Shown: positions 23,465 through 33,063 of the stretch, piece by piece
Layout of the letters: each line of letters starts with the position of its first letter
Numbering within the stretch: position 1 is the first letter of the stretch
Assembly: GCA_030016385.1 (NCBI GenBank)
Contig: JASEJN010000032.1
Span: 1 to 37,889 of the forward strand
Origin: Clostridiales bacterium
GTDB taxonomy: Bacteria > Bacillota > Clostridia > Clostridiales > Oxobacteraceae
Length of the DNA stretch: 37,889 bases
Reading direction: 5' to 3'
The notes under the pieces: model-generated
The model's database searches: none
Told to the model about the DNA's origin: nothing
The model's input: only the letters and a program-made list of their open reading frames with translations
Program-made: the position numbers and the translations under genes

Positions 23465-24568
23465 ATGAAAGAGTATAGAATAAAGAGGATTGAAAAAATA
23501 TCTGATATTGCAGGGAAATGCGGCAGCGATGCTTTTATAACAGATAATTCAAATATTATAAGTTATATTACAGGATATTATCCGGATAAAAATACATATT
23601 CAGTTGTAATAGTGCTCGAGAATGGTGATATATATTTGGTATTACCGCGAAATTCCGATTTTATAGAAGAAGTAAATATTTATGAATATGAAACATCTGC
23701 AGCCGATTATGAAAAGCGATCATCCGCAGTCAAAAGGGCTCTCAAAAATATTATTTTGAATGAAGATATTGTCGTTTCATGTCCGATAGATATAAGTTCG
23801 GGATTTCTTGTAGACAGCATATATACAGAATGCAAAAGTATAATTGACGCCGGCGGACTGCTTGAGGAAGTATTGAGCATAAAAGATGAAGCAGAGATAG
23901 ATAACATAAAAGATACTCTTAAGTTAAATACATGCGTTTATGATGTTTTAAGGAAATATTTAAAAGAAGGGCAAACCGAATTAGATATATATAATAAAAT
24001 TTCTTCTTCCTTTAATGAATTATCAGGCAGGCCTATAGATTTCCTTTCAGATATAATATCCGGCGTTAGGGCTTCATATGTTTCAGGCTCGGCCGGCTCT
24101 AAAAAAATTAAAAATGGCGAAACAGTGATTGTAGATATACTGCCTAATCTAAATGGTTACTACAGCGATACGACAAGGACATATTTTATAGGTAAACCTT
24201 CAGATGAAAATGTGAAAATATACAGCACATTAATAAATGTCATGGATTCTATAAAACAGTATCTGCATCCGGGAATATATTCAGATGAAATATATAATGC
24301 AGTCAACAAAATAATAAGAGACAGTGGATATCTAGGGCGTTTTCCTCACCATGCAGGCCATGGAATAGGAATGAAAAGCTTCGAATCTCCATTTTTCCTC
24401 AAGAATTACAGGCAAATGCTGAAGCCCAATATGGTTGTAACAATAGAGCCCGGAATATATATACCCGGAGATGTAGGAATGAGGATTGAAAATAATTATA
24501 TTATAAGACCGGAAGGATGCGAATGTATATTTAATTATTCAATGGATATATGTGATTTCATAATATAG
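23465..24568 (+). CDS. M24-family creatinase/Xaa-Pro-peptidase-like hydrolase
   Basis: A 367-residue protein with an N-terminal creatinase-type domain (about 1-130) and a C-terminal pita-bread domain. All five metal ligands are present: Asp224, Asp235, His299 (HHAGHG), Glu328 (IEPG) and Glu342 (RIENN), so a dinuclear metal peptidase or amidohydrolase is expected. The family includes prolidases, creatinase and ectoine hydrolase (DoeA). An otherwise purely sugar-acid operon is an odd place for a plain prolidase, so a C-N bond in the pathway substrate may be its target. The gene begins 13 bp after the dehydrogenase with GGAAGGG upstream. Confidence 0.88.
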   Translation: MKEYRIKRIEKISDIAGKCGSDAFITDNSNIISYITGYYPDKNTYSVVIVLENGDIYLVLPRNSDFIEEVNIYEYETSAADYEKRSSAVKRALKNIILNEDIVVSCPIDISSGFLVDSIYTECKSIIDAGGLLEEVLSIKDEAEIDNIKDTLKLNTCVYDVLRKYLKEGQTELDIYNKISSSFNELSGRPIDFLSDIISGVRASYVSGSAGSKKIKNGETVIVDILPNLNGYYSDTTRTYFIGKPSDENVKIYSTLINVMDSIKQYLHPGIYSDEIYNAVNKIIRDSGYLGRFPHHAGHGIGMKSFESPFFLKNYRQMLKPNMVVTIEPGIYIPGDVGMRIENNYIIRPEGCECIFNYSMDICDFII

Positions 24569-24618
24569 CACTATTCAGATTATAAAATTGTAACGAATGC
24601 AGAAAGGGATGAAGTAAA

Positions 24619-25572
24619 ATGACATCAGATAGAAAAAGATTTAGACCTTTAGGTCCATATGCAGCCATCCTTATTCCTTTTGAACAAGATGGACGGCTAG
24701 ATGTTGACGGCTTGAAAAAACAGATAGATTTTTTAGTAGATTCAGGTATAAGCGGTATATTTCCATGTGGGACGTCGGGAGAATTTGTTAATTTATCGAT
24801 TGTGGAGAACTGTGAGATAATGGATGTTGTTTCGCAGGGAGCATCGGGAAGAATGGATGTGTTGCCGGGAGCATGTGCAAGCAGTATAGATGGAACGCTT
24901 AGACTCATAAAAAATGCTGAAAAGAATAACTGTCCGGCTGTTGTCGTATGTCCTCCGTACTATTATACTTTGAATCAAAGGGAAGTGCTAAGTTATTATA
25001 AGGAAATTATAAAAAAGACGGATATAAATATAATACTTTATAATATACCGGCATTTACAAATGAAATATCGATGGATACATTTAAAGAACTTATTATGGA
25101 AGATAAGGTTGTAGGTATTAAAGACAGCAGCGGTAACATGAAAAAGATTATACATTATGTACAAGCGGCAGATGAGCTGAGACCTGATTTTGCAGTTATG
25201 ACCGGTACGGATGACATACTTGTTCCGGCGCTTATTGGCGGCTGCACGGGAAGCATGACCGCGCTTTCAGGTATTATTCCCGAAGTCACTACGCAGATTT
25301 ATAGATCGTTTTATGAAAGAGATTTTGATAAAGCAGTAAAACTTCAGAAATCGATACTTAGGCTCTTAGAACTTGCAGAATCCATTTTATTCCCGGCCGG
25401 ATATAAGTTAGTCATGGAAGAGAGAGGGTTTAAGATGGGGCATTTAAAGCAGGTCATTCCGGAGATGAAAAATGGGGAATACTTGGAAATAAGAAAATTA
25501 ATAAAAAATGAGCTGACAAAAATATTGAGAGACAAGGTTGTTCCGACATGCGTACAAGGAGGAGAAAGATGA
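24619..25572 (+). CDS. DapA-family class I aldolase/lyase
   Basis: A 317-residue member of the dihydrodipicolinate synthase/N-acetylneuraminate lyase superfamily. The carboxylate-binding loop is GTSGE (51-55), the catalytic tyrosine is Tyr141 (ILYNIP) and the Schiff-base lysine is Lys168 (GIKDSSG). With an IclR regulator and an enolase-superfamily dehydratase it is more likely a catabolic 2-keto-3-deoxy-acid aldolase or dehydratase than the lysine-biosynthesis DapA. It follows the M24 gene by 50 bp and overlaps the next start by four bases (ATGA). Confidence 0.88.
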   Translation: MTSDRKRFRPLGPYAAILIPFEQDGRLDVDGLKKQIDFLVDSGISGIFPCGTSGEFVNLSIVENCEIMDVVSQGASGRMDVLPGACASSIDGTLRLIKNAEKNNCPAVVVCPPYYYTLNQREVLSYYKEIIKKTDINIILYNIPAFTNEISMDTFKELIMEDKVVGIKDSSGNMKKIIHYVQAADELRPDFAVMTGTDDILVPALIGGCTGSMTALSGIIPEVTTQIYRSFYERDFDKAVKLQKSILRLLELAESILFPAGYKLVMEERGFKMGHLKQVIPEMKNGEYLEIRKLIKNELTKILRDKVVPTCVQGGER

Positions 25573-26693
25573 AAATAACTGATATAGAGGCAATCGTTGT
25601 AAAGCAACCGGATATAAAAATGATAGGAGACGGCAGCCAGGATACGGTGGTCATAAAGGTATATACCGACGAAGGTATAACAGGTATTGGGGAGGTTGAC
25701 TCTTCTCCATATGTTGTAAAGGCAATAATAGAAACCCCGCCGTCGCATATGGTTTGCATTGGGCTTAAGGATGCAGTAATAGGTGAGGACCCATTTGATG
25801 TTGAAAAAATATGGAACAAGATGTACCGCCTTTCATATTATTACGGCAGGAGAAGTGCTGCAATACATGCGATGAGCGGCATAGATATTGCAATTTGGGA
25901 TATTATAGGTAAAGCTTTAAACAAACCTATATACAAACTTATAGGCGGGTCATATCGGGATAAAATTACTGCATACTGCAGTTTATTAATGCCGGAAACG
26001 GAAGATGAAGTCAAGAAAATAGTGAATACCTATATGCCCATGGGATTTCAAGGGATAAAGTTTGGCTGGGGTTCTTTAGGTAAAGACAGGTATAAAGATA
26101 TAAGCCTTGTTAAAACAGCAAGAAATGAGCTTGGCGATAAGCCGTATCTTATGATAGATATGGGCATGGTCTGGAAAGATGCAAAATCGGCGATACAGAT
26201 GTGCAATAGATTCAGCGAGTATGGTGTGTATTGGGTTGAAGAGCCTTTCACACCCGATAATAAAGACGCATATAAGAGGCTGTCTCAGAGCGTAGACATG
26301 AGGATCGCGGCGGGGGAAGAACTAGGAACGATATATGAGTTTAAAGAGTTTATAGAGGAATGCGATATAGACATTGTACAGCCTGATTTAAGCAGATGCG
26401 GCGGAATAACAATTGCCAAAAAAGTACTGGACCTTGCGAATTATAAGTCGCTGCCTGTTATACCGCATGCTTTCAAAACAGGTATATTGATGTCGGCATC
26501 GCTTCAGCTTATTGCAAATATGCCATATGCGCCTTTCCTGGAATATTGTTCACAGGAGACTGTTTTAAGCAAAAATCTTATAAAAAACCATTTCACAATT
26601 GACAGCGGTGGATATGTTCATATGCCTGAGGGACCCGGATTAGGAATTGAAATAGATGAAGACGTTTTGGAAAAGTACTCGGTAAGGATTTAA
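25569..26693 (+). CDS. Mandelate racemase/muconate lactonizing enzyme family dehydratase
   Basis: Enolase-superfamily protein, 374 residues. The barrel carries Lys164 (GIKFG), metal ligands Asp197 (MIDMG), the EEP pair at 224-225 and Glu250 (GEEL), and general base His300 (IPHAF). The Lys/His pair with this spacing fits the acid-sugar dehydratases of the mandelate racemase subgroup. The ATG at 25569 has AGGAGGAG upstream and overlaps the preceding stop. It differs from the dgoD product at 7115-8263 and lacks its His185 equivalent, so its substrate should differ. It likely acts before the DapA-like enzyme in one pathway. Confidence 0.88.
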   Translation: MKITDIEAIVVKQPDIKMIGDGSQDTVVIKVYTDEGITGIGEVDSSPYVVKAIIETPPSHMVCIGLKDAVIGEDPFDVEKIWNKMYRLSYYYGRRSAAIHAMSGIDIAIWDIIGKALNKPIYKLIGGSYRDKITAYCSLLMPETEDEVKKIVNTYMPMGFQGIKFGWGSLGKDRYKDISLVKTARNELGDKPYLMIDMGMVWKDAKSAIQMCNRFSEYGVYWVEEPFTPDNKDAYKRLSQSVDMRIAAGEELGTIYEFKEFIEECDIDIVQPDLSRCGGITIAKKVLDLANYKSLPVIPHAFKTGILMSASLQLIANMPYAPFLEYCSQETVLSKNLIKNHFTIDSGGYVHMPEGPGLGIEIDEDVLEKYSVRI

Positions 26694-27043
26694 ACCTGCT
26701 GCTAGGACTGAAGCATGAAGGAACATATGATCAATTCAGCAGGGGGTTTCCCATGTTACATATATGTAACATGAAAAATCAATAACTAAGTATGGCATAA
26801 TCGTTTGCCAGGGAGACAAAATACATAGAAATATTTACATTATCTACAAATGTTGCTTATCTATAATAAAATATACAGTATGATCAGGAATCGTCTTTGG
26901 TAAAAGTTACTGCTGTAATATATATTATCTATGTAGTAATCTATTTAATGAGAACATTAAAAATATAAAAATAACGATTGATGAAGTGTCTACATTGTTT
27001 ATCAAATAAATAGTGCAATTATGTACTTTGGGGGTATTGACTG
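26694..27043. other. Intergenic region with perfect palindrome, upstream of the sensor kinase
   Basis: No gene is supported. CCTGCTG just after the stop and CAGCAGG at about 26737 could form a weak terminator stem. A perfect 22-bp palindrome lies at 26752-26773, and the remainder is very AT-rich leader. No consensus promoter with good spacing was seen. Confidence 0.5.
26752..26773. promoter_or_regulatory. 22-bp perfect palindrome, candidate operator
   Basis: The half-site CATGTTACATA is followed directly by its exact complement, giving a continuous dyad about 270 bp before the kinase gene. There is no T-tract. It could bind a dimeric regulator of the following genes; the binding protein is unknown. 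Confidence 0.45.
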
Positions 27044-28828
27044 ATGTACCGCTTTCTAAAACACACACTGTTTTACAGAATATATTTAATCATAAAAAAT
27101 ATATTTCAAAGGAAAACTATATATTCGTTAAAGGACAGGATAACAAGGGCCTTTTTGATCACTTCAATTATTACTTTTGTGCTCGTTAGCTTTGTCTCAT
27201 ATTTTACAATATATTCAATATTATATAATAAAATCGAAAAGGGTATTGATTCTGCTTTAGATAAAACAGTAAAAGATATGGATAGCGCATTTGACAATCT
27301 TACATCTGTTTCCGAACAGTTAAGCTATGAAGGTGCTGCAGCCAGAGATCTCTCAAATTTTCTTACATCCGAAAGTTATGCTGAAAAAAGAAGATATTAT
27401 GACGACATAGATGTATTTTTAAGTTTGATTGACTTTACAAATCCCAATGTAGGTTTGCATTTTTATTATGATAGAAAGTCTTTGAACATGCTGTTTACAA
27501 ACGGCAGTTTAAACAGAGAGTTTGATATTAATAATCTTCCCCAGTTTATGCAGAAGTCCGAATTCTCATTTTACGGTCCGCATCTATCGTTTAATTCGGA
27601 TAAAAATGATTTAGTTATGTCCGTATCCAGTCCGGTTAAAATAATAGATGGTACGGATTATAGTTTATATATTGAGACCGATTCTAAAACATTATCAAAA
27701 ATACTGAAAAGAAATCAGCTTGGAATGGATATGTATTATACGATCGTAAACGATAAGGGGCAGGTAACTTATAGCGAAATGCCAAACTATTTTCCTGTAA
27801 AGAGCATTTATAAATATAATGTCCCAAATAATAAAATGGCAAAAAAAGGTGAATATTATATATTTACAAAGAAAAGCAGTTTAGGTTGGATGTTGGCTGC
27901 AGCAATAAAAAAGAGTGTATTTAATATAGAAATAAAGCAGTGGATATTAAGGATGGCAGCAATAGGCATACTGCTTATGATAGTGGGAATTGCAATTGGC
28001 TTTGTCATATGGCGTTCGGTATATAGGTCTATAAAAGTGTTTAAAAATGAAATCAATTTAATGGCTGACAGCAATTTTGATTCTGAATTGACATATACAA
28101 ATATAACAGAATTTGATAATGTACTCGGGGAATTTTATTCAATGAAACAGAAGGTAAGACAGTTGATGTTTGAAATAAAACAGAAGGAGAAAGATAGACA
28201 CAGTCTTGAAGTGGATAAACTGCTGTATCAGATTAATCCACATTTTCTTTATAATACATTGAATATAGTGCAATGGATGGCAAAGGCTGATGGCCATGAA
28301 GATATAGTGAAATTTGTATCAAATTTAGTAAGACTTTTACGGTATAATTTAGGTAAGGAAGGTTCTATAGTAACGATTGAACGTGAAGTTGCCGCATTAA
28401 AAGATTACATATCGCTGCAGAAGGTTAGAAGTGATTATAGACTTGAGGTTATATTTAATATTGACGAAAGAACTTTAAATGTGCCTATACCCAGGTTCAT
28501 ACTACAACCCTTGGTTGAGAATTCTATTTATCATGGTTTGAATGGAGAAGATGGATGCATTTGGATAAATGTTTTATACAGCAGACCTGATACAGTCAGT
28601 GTTTTGATAAAAGATAATGGACAAGGTATGTCCCGGGAAATGATAAAAGGGCTTCTTGAAGGGGAAAATACAAAACGAGGAGATCTTGGCTTAGGGATAG
28701 GGCTTAACTATGTTAATAAAGTACTTCAGGTGCATTATGGCTATGAATATAAATTAAATATTAAAAGCCAGATCGGTGTTGGAACTATTTATAGATTTAA
28801 TATTCCTATAAGCGGCGAGGGGGCATAA
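27044..28828 (+). CDS. YesM-type sensor histidine kinase
   Basis: Membrane sensor kinase, 594 residues. TM1 (about 37-60), a large extracellular sensing region (about 61-300), TM2 (about 301-323), HAMP (about 324-378), then the His_kinase domain with the phosphoacceptor His400 in QINPHFLYNTLN and a GHKL ATPase (NSIYHGL, DNGQGM, GLGIGL). This arrangement is that of the YesM/LytS group paired with YesN regulators. The response regulator starts two bases after its stop. With the binding protein and permeases downstream it should sense an extracellular carbohydrate. A GGGGGT precedes the ATG. Confidence 0.92.
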   Translation: MYRFLKHTLFYRIYLIIKNIFQRKTIYSLKDRITRAFLITSIITFVLVSFVSYFTIYSILYNKIEKGIDSALDKTVKDMDSAFDNLTSVSEQLSYEGAAARDLSNFLTSESYAEKRRYYDDIDVFLSLIDFTNPNVGLHFYYDRKSLNMLFTNGSLNREFDINNLPQFMQKSEFSFYGPHLSFNSDKNDLVMSVSSPVKIIDGTDYSLYIETDSKTLSKILKRNQLGMDMYYTIVNDKGQVTYSEMPNYFPVKSIYKYNVPNNKMAKKGEYYIFTKKSSLGWMLAAAIKKSVFNIEIKQWILRMAAIGILLMIVGIAIGFVIWRSVYRSIKVFKNEINLMADSNFDSELTYTNITEFDNVLGEFYSMKQKVRQLMFEIKQKEKDRHSLEVDKLLYQINPHFLYNTLNIVQWMAKADGHEDIVKFVSNLVRLLRYNLGKEGSIVTIEREVAALKDYISLQKVRSDYRLEVIFNIDERTLNVPIPRFILQPLVENSIYHGLNGEDGCIWINVLYSRPDTVSVLIKDNGQGMSREMIKGLLEGENTKRGDLGLGIGLNYVNKVLQVHYGYEYKLNIKSQIGVGTIYRFNIPISGEGA

Positions 28829-28829
28829 A

Positions 28830-30239
28830 ATGAAGAAAGTATATATAGTAGACGATGAAAAGCTGGTAAGGAAGGGTATAATATCGACTTTCCCTTGGGA
28901 GAAGCATGGATTTACCATTGTAGGGGATACCGGAAGCGGTGAAAAAGCGCTTGAATTTATAAAATGCAATGATGTAGATTTGCTTATAACAGATCTTATT
29001 ATGCCGGGGATGTCTGGTTTTGAACTGATTAAAAACGTTCAGACCGAATGTCCTGATATAAATATTGCAGTATTGACATGCCATGATAATTTCAAATATA
29101 TTCAAGATGCAATACGGCTGGGTGTAATTGATTACATTGTAAAGACGGAAATAGAAGATGAGGTCGTTGAAGAGACATTGGAGAGAATATCAAACAAGAT
29201 GGAAAGCAAAAACAGCAGCTTTTATGCAGGCGATATCCGTAAGGAGGATGAAGCTTTAGTCGGTGGGATACTTATTTGCGGCAGAAGGCAGGACTGTGAT
29301 GCAATGAAACTTTTAAACCTTGGGATTAAGGGTATCACGACCCGGTTATTGATTCCAATCGATAAGCAGACATGGATAGTCCCCAATTATGGGAATATAA
29401 ATGAAGTCGTAAGTACAGATGGTTTTTTCCCTGATTTAGATAATAAAGATTGGGTCCAGGTTAAAATAACTGATATATATACTCCTATGAATGAGGAAGT
29501 TTCCAATACTTTAAAGTCATATAGATGGAAGATACTTTTTTATTCTTATGATCCTATGCATTCCAATTATCGGTTTTCCATGAACGATGTTCAATCCTTT
29601 GAGAACAATACTAATGAAGAGAAAAGAAATGATATTTGCGCAAGGTGGGAAAAAATTAACTGGATTTATTCTGATAAAGATTTTGAGCAGCTTCTTTCGC
29701 GAACAAAAGCTTCAGGAATCGATAGAAACAGCCTTTGGAGAATATTCAGCAATATTGCCGCGGAATATGATAAGCTCTTTAGAACGAATATACTTCAGAG
29801 TCTTCTTGAAAGTTTTGATGACTTGCTTTTCTGGTATGATTGGGGCATATGGATTTGCAAATTTAAGGAGATTATTAAAGAGAGATTGATGCAAAATTCT
29901 TCAGATGAAGTGACGGAATGTATAATGAAAGCTCTAGAATATATAAAAAAAGAGGAGCCATTTAACTTAAACGAATCGGAAATTGCCAAAAAGGTGAATA
30001 TGAGCCGCAGTTATTTCAGCAGATGTTTTAAAAAAGTTCTGGGTAAATCTTTTGAGAATTACTATAAAGAGCTGAGAATAGAAAAAGCGAGATTTATGAT
30101 ATCGGCTGATGATGAACCCATTTCCGTAATTTCGGAAAAATGCGGGTTTGTTGATTATAGATACTTCAGCAGAATATTTAAAGAATATACAAGTATGCTG
30201 CCTACTGATTACAGAAAACGTATTCGTAAGAAGCTATGA
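28830..30239 (+). CDS. YesN-type response regulator with AraC DNA-binding domain
   Basis: A 469-residue regulator. An N-terminal receiver (1-120) has the acidic pair DDE (8-10), phosphoacceptor Asp55 (LITDLIMPG) and Lys at VKTE. A long middle region (about 125-360) has no domain I recognise. A C-terminal AraC-type double helix-turn-helix (about 365-469) contains NMSRSYFSRCFKKVLGKSF and the second-helix signature CGFVDYRYFSRIFKEY. It is the cognate partner of the upstream kinase and probably activates the transporter operon that begins 155 bp later. Confidence 0.92.
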   Translation: MKKVYIVDDEKLVRKGIISTFPWEKHGFTIVGDTGSGEKALEFIKCNDVDLLITDLIMPGMSGFELIKNVQTECPDINIAVLTCHDNFKYIQDAIRLGVIDYIVKTEIEDEVVEETLERISNKMESKNSSFYAGDIRKEDEALVGGILICGRRQDCDAMKLLNLGIKGITTRLLIPIDKQTWIVPNYGNINEVVSTDGFFPDLDNKDWVQVKITDIYTPMNEEVSNTLKSYRWKILFYSYDPMHSNYRFSMNDVQSFENNTNEEKRNDICARWEKINWIYSDKDFEQLLSRTKASGIDRNSLWRIFSNIAAEYDKLFRTNILQSLLESFDDLLFWYDWGIWICKFKEIIKERLMQNSSDEVTECIMKALEYIKKEEPFNLNESEIAKKVNMSRSYFSRCFKKVLGKSFENYYKELRIEKARFMISADDEPISVISEKCGFVDYRYFSRIFKEYTSMLPTDYRKRIRKKL

Positions 30240-30260
30240 GTGAATTTTGTTACAATTCTG

Positions 30261-30336
30261 TGAAAAATGTTTCTATAAAAAACACATTTTTCATAATATT
30301 TGAAACACTCAGGTATAACGTGAGTGCTATTTTTTT
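30261..30336 (+). terminator. Tandem hairpins after the response regulator
   Basis: The first stem, TGAAAAATGT (30261-30270), pairs with ACATTTTTCA (30284-30293). The second, CACTCA (30306-30311), pairs with TGAGTG (30321-30326) and is followed by CTA and seven T. The second is a plausible intrinsic terminator separating regulator genes from transporter genes. A 12-bp palindrome AACGGTACCGTT lies just downstream at 30351-30362. Confidence 0.6.
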
Positions 30337-30394
30337 CTTATAATATAATTAACGGTACCGTTCATGATAGCTGAGAATTGAAAGGGAGGATATA

Positions 30395-32080
30395 ATGAAA
30401 AAAAATGAAGTGAAAATAATATCATTTGTTCTGTTATTTGCATTAGTTCTAACTACATTATCCGGCTGCGGCTCTAAGGGAAGTACCCCGAAGATTTCTC
30501 AAGGCTCACAAACCACTGCTGATACTAAAAAGGATCCCTTCGGGCCACTTCCAGAAAAAACTACGATGACTGTATTTAAATTGGAAGCTGAGGTACCTCA
30601 GAATCTTAATTCCGGGGAAACCCAAACGAACAATCTTTATGTTAAGGAAGCTAGTAAAAGACTAAATATAGATTATCAATTTCCGATTGATATGAAGGGC
30701 GGTCCTGCTGCTTCAGATAAGATGAATTTAATGATTGCCAGCAATGACATTCTTGATGTAATGACCGTAGGTTACAATCAATTTTTAACCATGCAGAAGT
30801 CTGATATGCTGCAAGACCTTACAAACGCATATAATGATTATGCGGCTCCGGCCGTTAAGGATTGTTATAAAAGTGATAACGGACAAGCATTAAAACAGGT
30901 TACAAAAGATGGAAAATTATATGGTCTTCCAACTATGGGATGCTTGCACAATTCAGATCCCGAAATATGGTTGCGTCAGGACTGGCTTGACAAATTGAAA
31001 TTAAAGGCTCCTACGACACTAGATGAACTTATGCCAATACTGAAAGCTTTCATAGAAAATGATCCGGATGGAGATGGCAAGAAAGATACTGTAGGCTTAG
31101 CCGGGCAGGAATCATTCGCGAATGAAACAGCTCAGACTTTCTCATATGATGCTATTTTTGATACTTATAAGTCATATGTAAAGACTTGGTTAAAAGACAG
31201 CAATGGTTCTGTAGTATATGGTTCAATAACTCCTGAAACAAAAACGGCTCTTTCAAAACTACATGATATGTATGCACAAGGCCTGCTGCCAAAAGATTTT
31301 GCAATAACCAAATCTGATCAGGCAAATCAGCTTGTAGCCTCAGGAAAAGCCGGAGCTTTTTTTGGACCGTGGTGGTCAGGATGGTCTCCATTGACAGATT
31401 CTATTAAAAATAATCCTAAAGCGGATTGGAAAGCATATGTTCTTAAAGATGTCGATGGCAAATACAATGCAAAACAAGAATTACCCGTATCTTCAGTAGC
31501 AGTACTTAAAAAGGGATTTAAATATCCTGAAGCTCTTGTAAAGTCCATAAACTTTTATTATCAGATACAGCTTGATGATCCGTCATTAGTAGGCGGAGAT
31601 CCCTACAATGGAAAGAATCCTATGCCTGATTGGGGTTCAATGCCTGTCGCACTTGGTCTTTGGAGAGCGGACTCTGTTCTTCGCGATCATCAGGGCATGG
31701 AAGCATATGCGGCTGGAACAACGCCAGCAGTTACTCCAAGTAAGCAAAACCAAAAATACTATTCTGATGTTGCAGCAAACTGGAAAAAAGGTTTAAGCTA
31801 TCTTAAGAGTAATCCTGATAGCTTTGGAGATGCTTTTTCGAGATTTGTAGGCGTGCAGCCTATTGAGGATGCAAAAACTAATCCGATATATAGTGTTTTC
31901 TACGGACAAACCCCGACAATGGAGAAAAAGAAAGCTAACCTTGATAAAATTGAAACTCAGGCTATGCTTGATATAATTGTTGGAGACAAGTCAGTAGATA
32001 CTTTCGATAGTTTCGTAAAACAGTGGAAGTCCATGGGTGGAGACGAAATTACAAAGGAAGTACAAGATGCAATAAAATAA
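30395..32080 (+). CDS. Extracellular sugar-binding lipoprotein (LplA type)
   Basis: A 561-residue ABC-transporter solute-binding protein. A lipoprotein signal peptide ends in LSGC with Cys25 as the lipidated residue, followed by a Ser/Thr/Lys-rich linker. The mature part resembles family-1 binding proteins of the LplA/YtcQ group, with DGDGKKDTVGL (a calcium-loop-like motif), GPWWSGW and a C-terminal KQWKSMGGDEI. It is expected to deliver an oligosaccharide to the two permeases downstream. AAAGGGAGG lies upstream of the ATG. A strong hairpin after the gene probably raises its expression relative to the permeases. Confidence 0.9.
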   Translation: MKKNEVKIISFVLLFALVLTTLSGCGSKGSTPKISQGSQTTADTKKDPFGPLPEKTTMTVFKLEAEVPQNLNSGETQTNNLYVKEASKRLNIDYQFPIDMKGGPAASDKMNLMIASNDILDVMTVGYNQFLTMQKSDMLQDLTNAYNDYAAPAVKDCYKSDNGQALKQVTKDGKLYGLPTMGCLHNSDPEIWLRQDWLDKLKLKAPTTLDELMPILKAFIENDPDGDGKKDTVGLAGQESFANETAQTFSYDAIFDTYKSYVKTWLKDSNGSVVYGSITPETKTALSKLHDMYAQGLLPKDFAITKSDQANQLVASGKAGAFFGPWWSGWSPLTDSIKNNPKADWKAYVLKDVDGKYNAKQELPVSSVAVLKKGFKYPEALVKSINFYYQIQLDDPSLVGGDPYNGKNPMPDWGSMPVALGLWRADSVLRDHQGMEAYAAGTTPAVTPSKQNQKYYSDVAANWKKGLSYLKSNPDSFGDAFSRFVGVQPIEDAKTNPIYSVFYGQTPTMEKKKANLDKIETQAMLDIIVGDKSVDTFDSFVKQWKSMGGDEITKEVQDAIK

Positions 32081-32092
32081 TATAGACTTGAT

Positions 32093-32136
32093 GGTTAGGG
32101 AGCACGGCGAAAAAAAGTGCGTCATGCTCTCTAACT
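32093..32136 (+). other. Intra-operon hairpin between binding protein and permease genes
   Basis: GGTTAGGGAGCACGGCG (32093-32109) pairs with CGTCATGCTCTCTAACT (32120-32136) over 17 positions, with four G-U pairs and one mismatch. No T-tract follows. Such stems commonly protect the 3' end of binding-protein mRNA and lower downstream permease expression. Confidence 0.6.
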
Positions 32137-32161
32137 ATATATAAACAAAACCGGGGGTTAT

Positions 32162-33049
32162 ATGATGAAAAAATCATCTATCAGTTACCATATCATGATG
32201 ATGCCTGCAATAATTTTGTTGGCGATTTTTGCAATATACCCTATGATTGGCTCCATAATTGCCTTTGAGAATTACAATCCGGTAAAAGGCATGTGGCATT
32301 CCCAATTCGTAGGGCTCGAAAATTTTAAATATATGTTTCAAATACCTGAAATAAAACAGGTTTTATATAATACAGTTTCAATTGCGGTTATGAAGATAAT
32401 TTTTACTGAGGGCTCGGCACTGATTTTTGCTCTTTTATTAAATGAACTTAAGAATAGATTTTTTAAAAGGACGATACAGACCATAGTATACCTGCCTCAT
32501 TTTATATCATGGGTATTGCTTGGCGGTATTGTTGCAAATATATTTTCGCTTGACGGTATAGTAAACCATATAATAGGAATGTTTGGAGTAAAACCTATAA
32601 TGTTTTTAGGAAGCAACAGTTGGTTCCCAGGTATATTGGTAGGAACCAGTGTATGGCAGGAATTTGGTTTTGGTGCGATTATATATCTTGCGGCCCTAAC
32701 TGGTATAGACCCGAGTCTTTATGAAGCGGCAAGTATAGATGGAGCGAGCAGATTCAGGCAGATAATATCAATCACTCTACCTGGAATTTCTACAACAATT
32801 ATATTGATGATGATGTTAAATCTGCAGAATATATTAAATGCAGGGTCGGAACAGGTATTGAATCTATATAATCCTATGGTTTATAAATCAGGAGATATTA
32901 TAGATACATATGTATACAGGGCAGGACTTAAGGAACTGCAGTATGAACTTGCTACAGCAGTCGGACTTTTAAAATCTGTTGTAAGTTTTATTATGGTAGT
33001 ATTGTCATACTTCCTGGCGGATAAATTTGCAAACTATCGTATATTTTAA
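32162..33049 (+). CDS. ABC transporter permease (LplB type)
   Basis: A 295-residue inner-membrane component with six predicted membrane helices. The EAA loop that docks with the ATPase reads YEAASIDGASRFRQIISITL (about 184-203). It belongs to the LplB/UgpA-like permeases of carbohydrate ABC importers. GGGGG lies upstream; either of the adjacent ATGs at 32162 and 32165 could be used. It forms a heterodimer with the next gene's product. No ATPase gene is in the window, so a shared MsmX-like ATPase encoded elsewhere is inferred. Confidence 0.92.
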   Translation: MMKKSSISYHIMMMPAIILLAIFAIYPMIGSIIAFENYNPVKGMWHSQFVGLENFKYMFQIPEIKQVLYNTVSIAVMKIIFTEGSALIFALLLNELKNRFFKRTIQTIVYLPHFISWVLLGGIVANIFSLDGIVNHIIGMFGVKPIMFLGSNSWFPGILVGTSVWQEFGFGAIIYLAALTGIDPSLYEAASIDGASRFRQIISITLPGISTTIILMMMLNLQNILNAGSEQVLNLYNPMVYKSGDIIDTYVYRAGLKELQYELATAVGLLKSVVSFIMVVLSYFLADKFANYRIF

Positions 33050-33063
33050 AAGGGTGGTAATTT

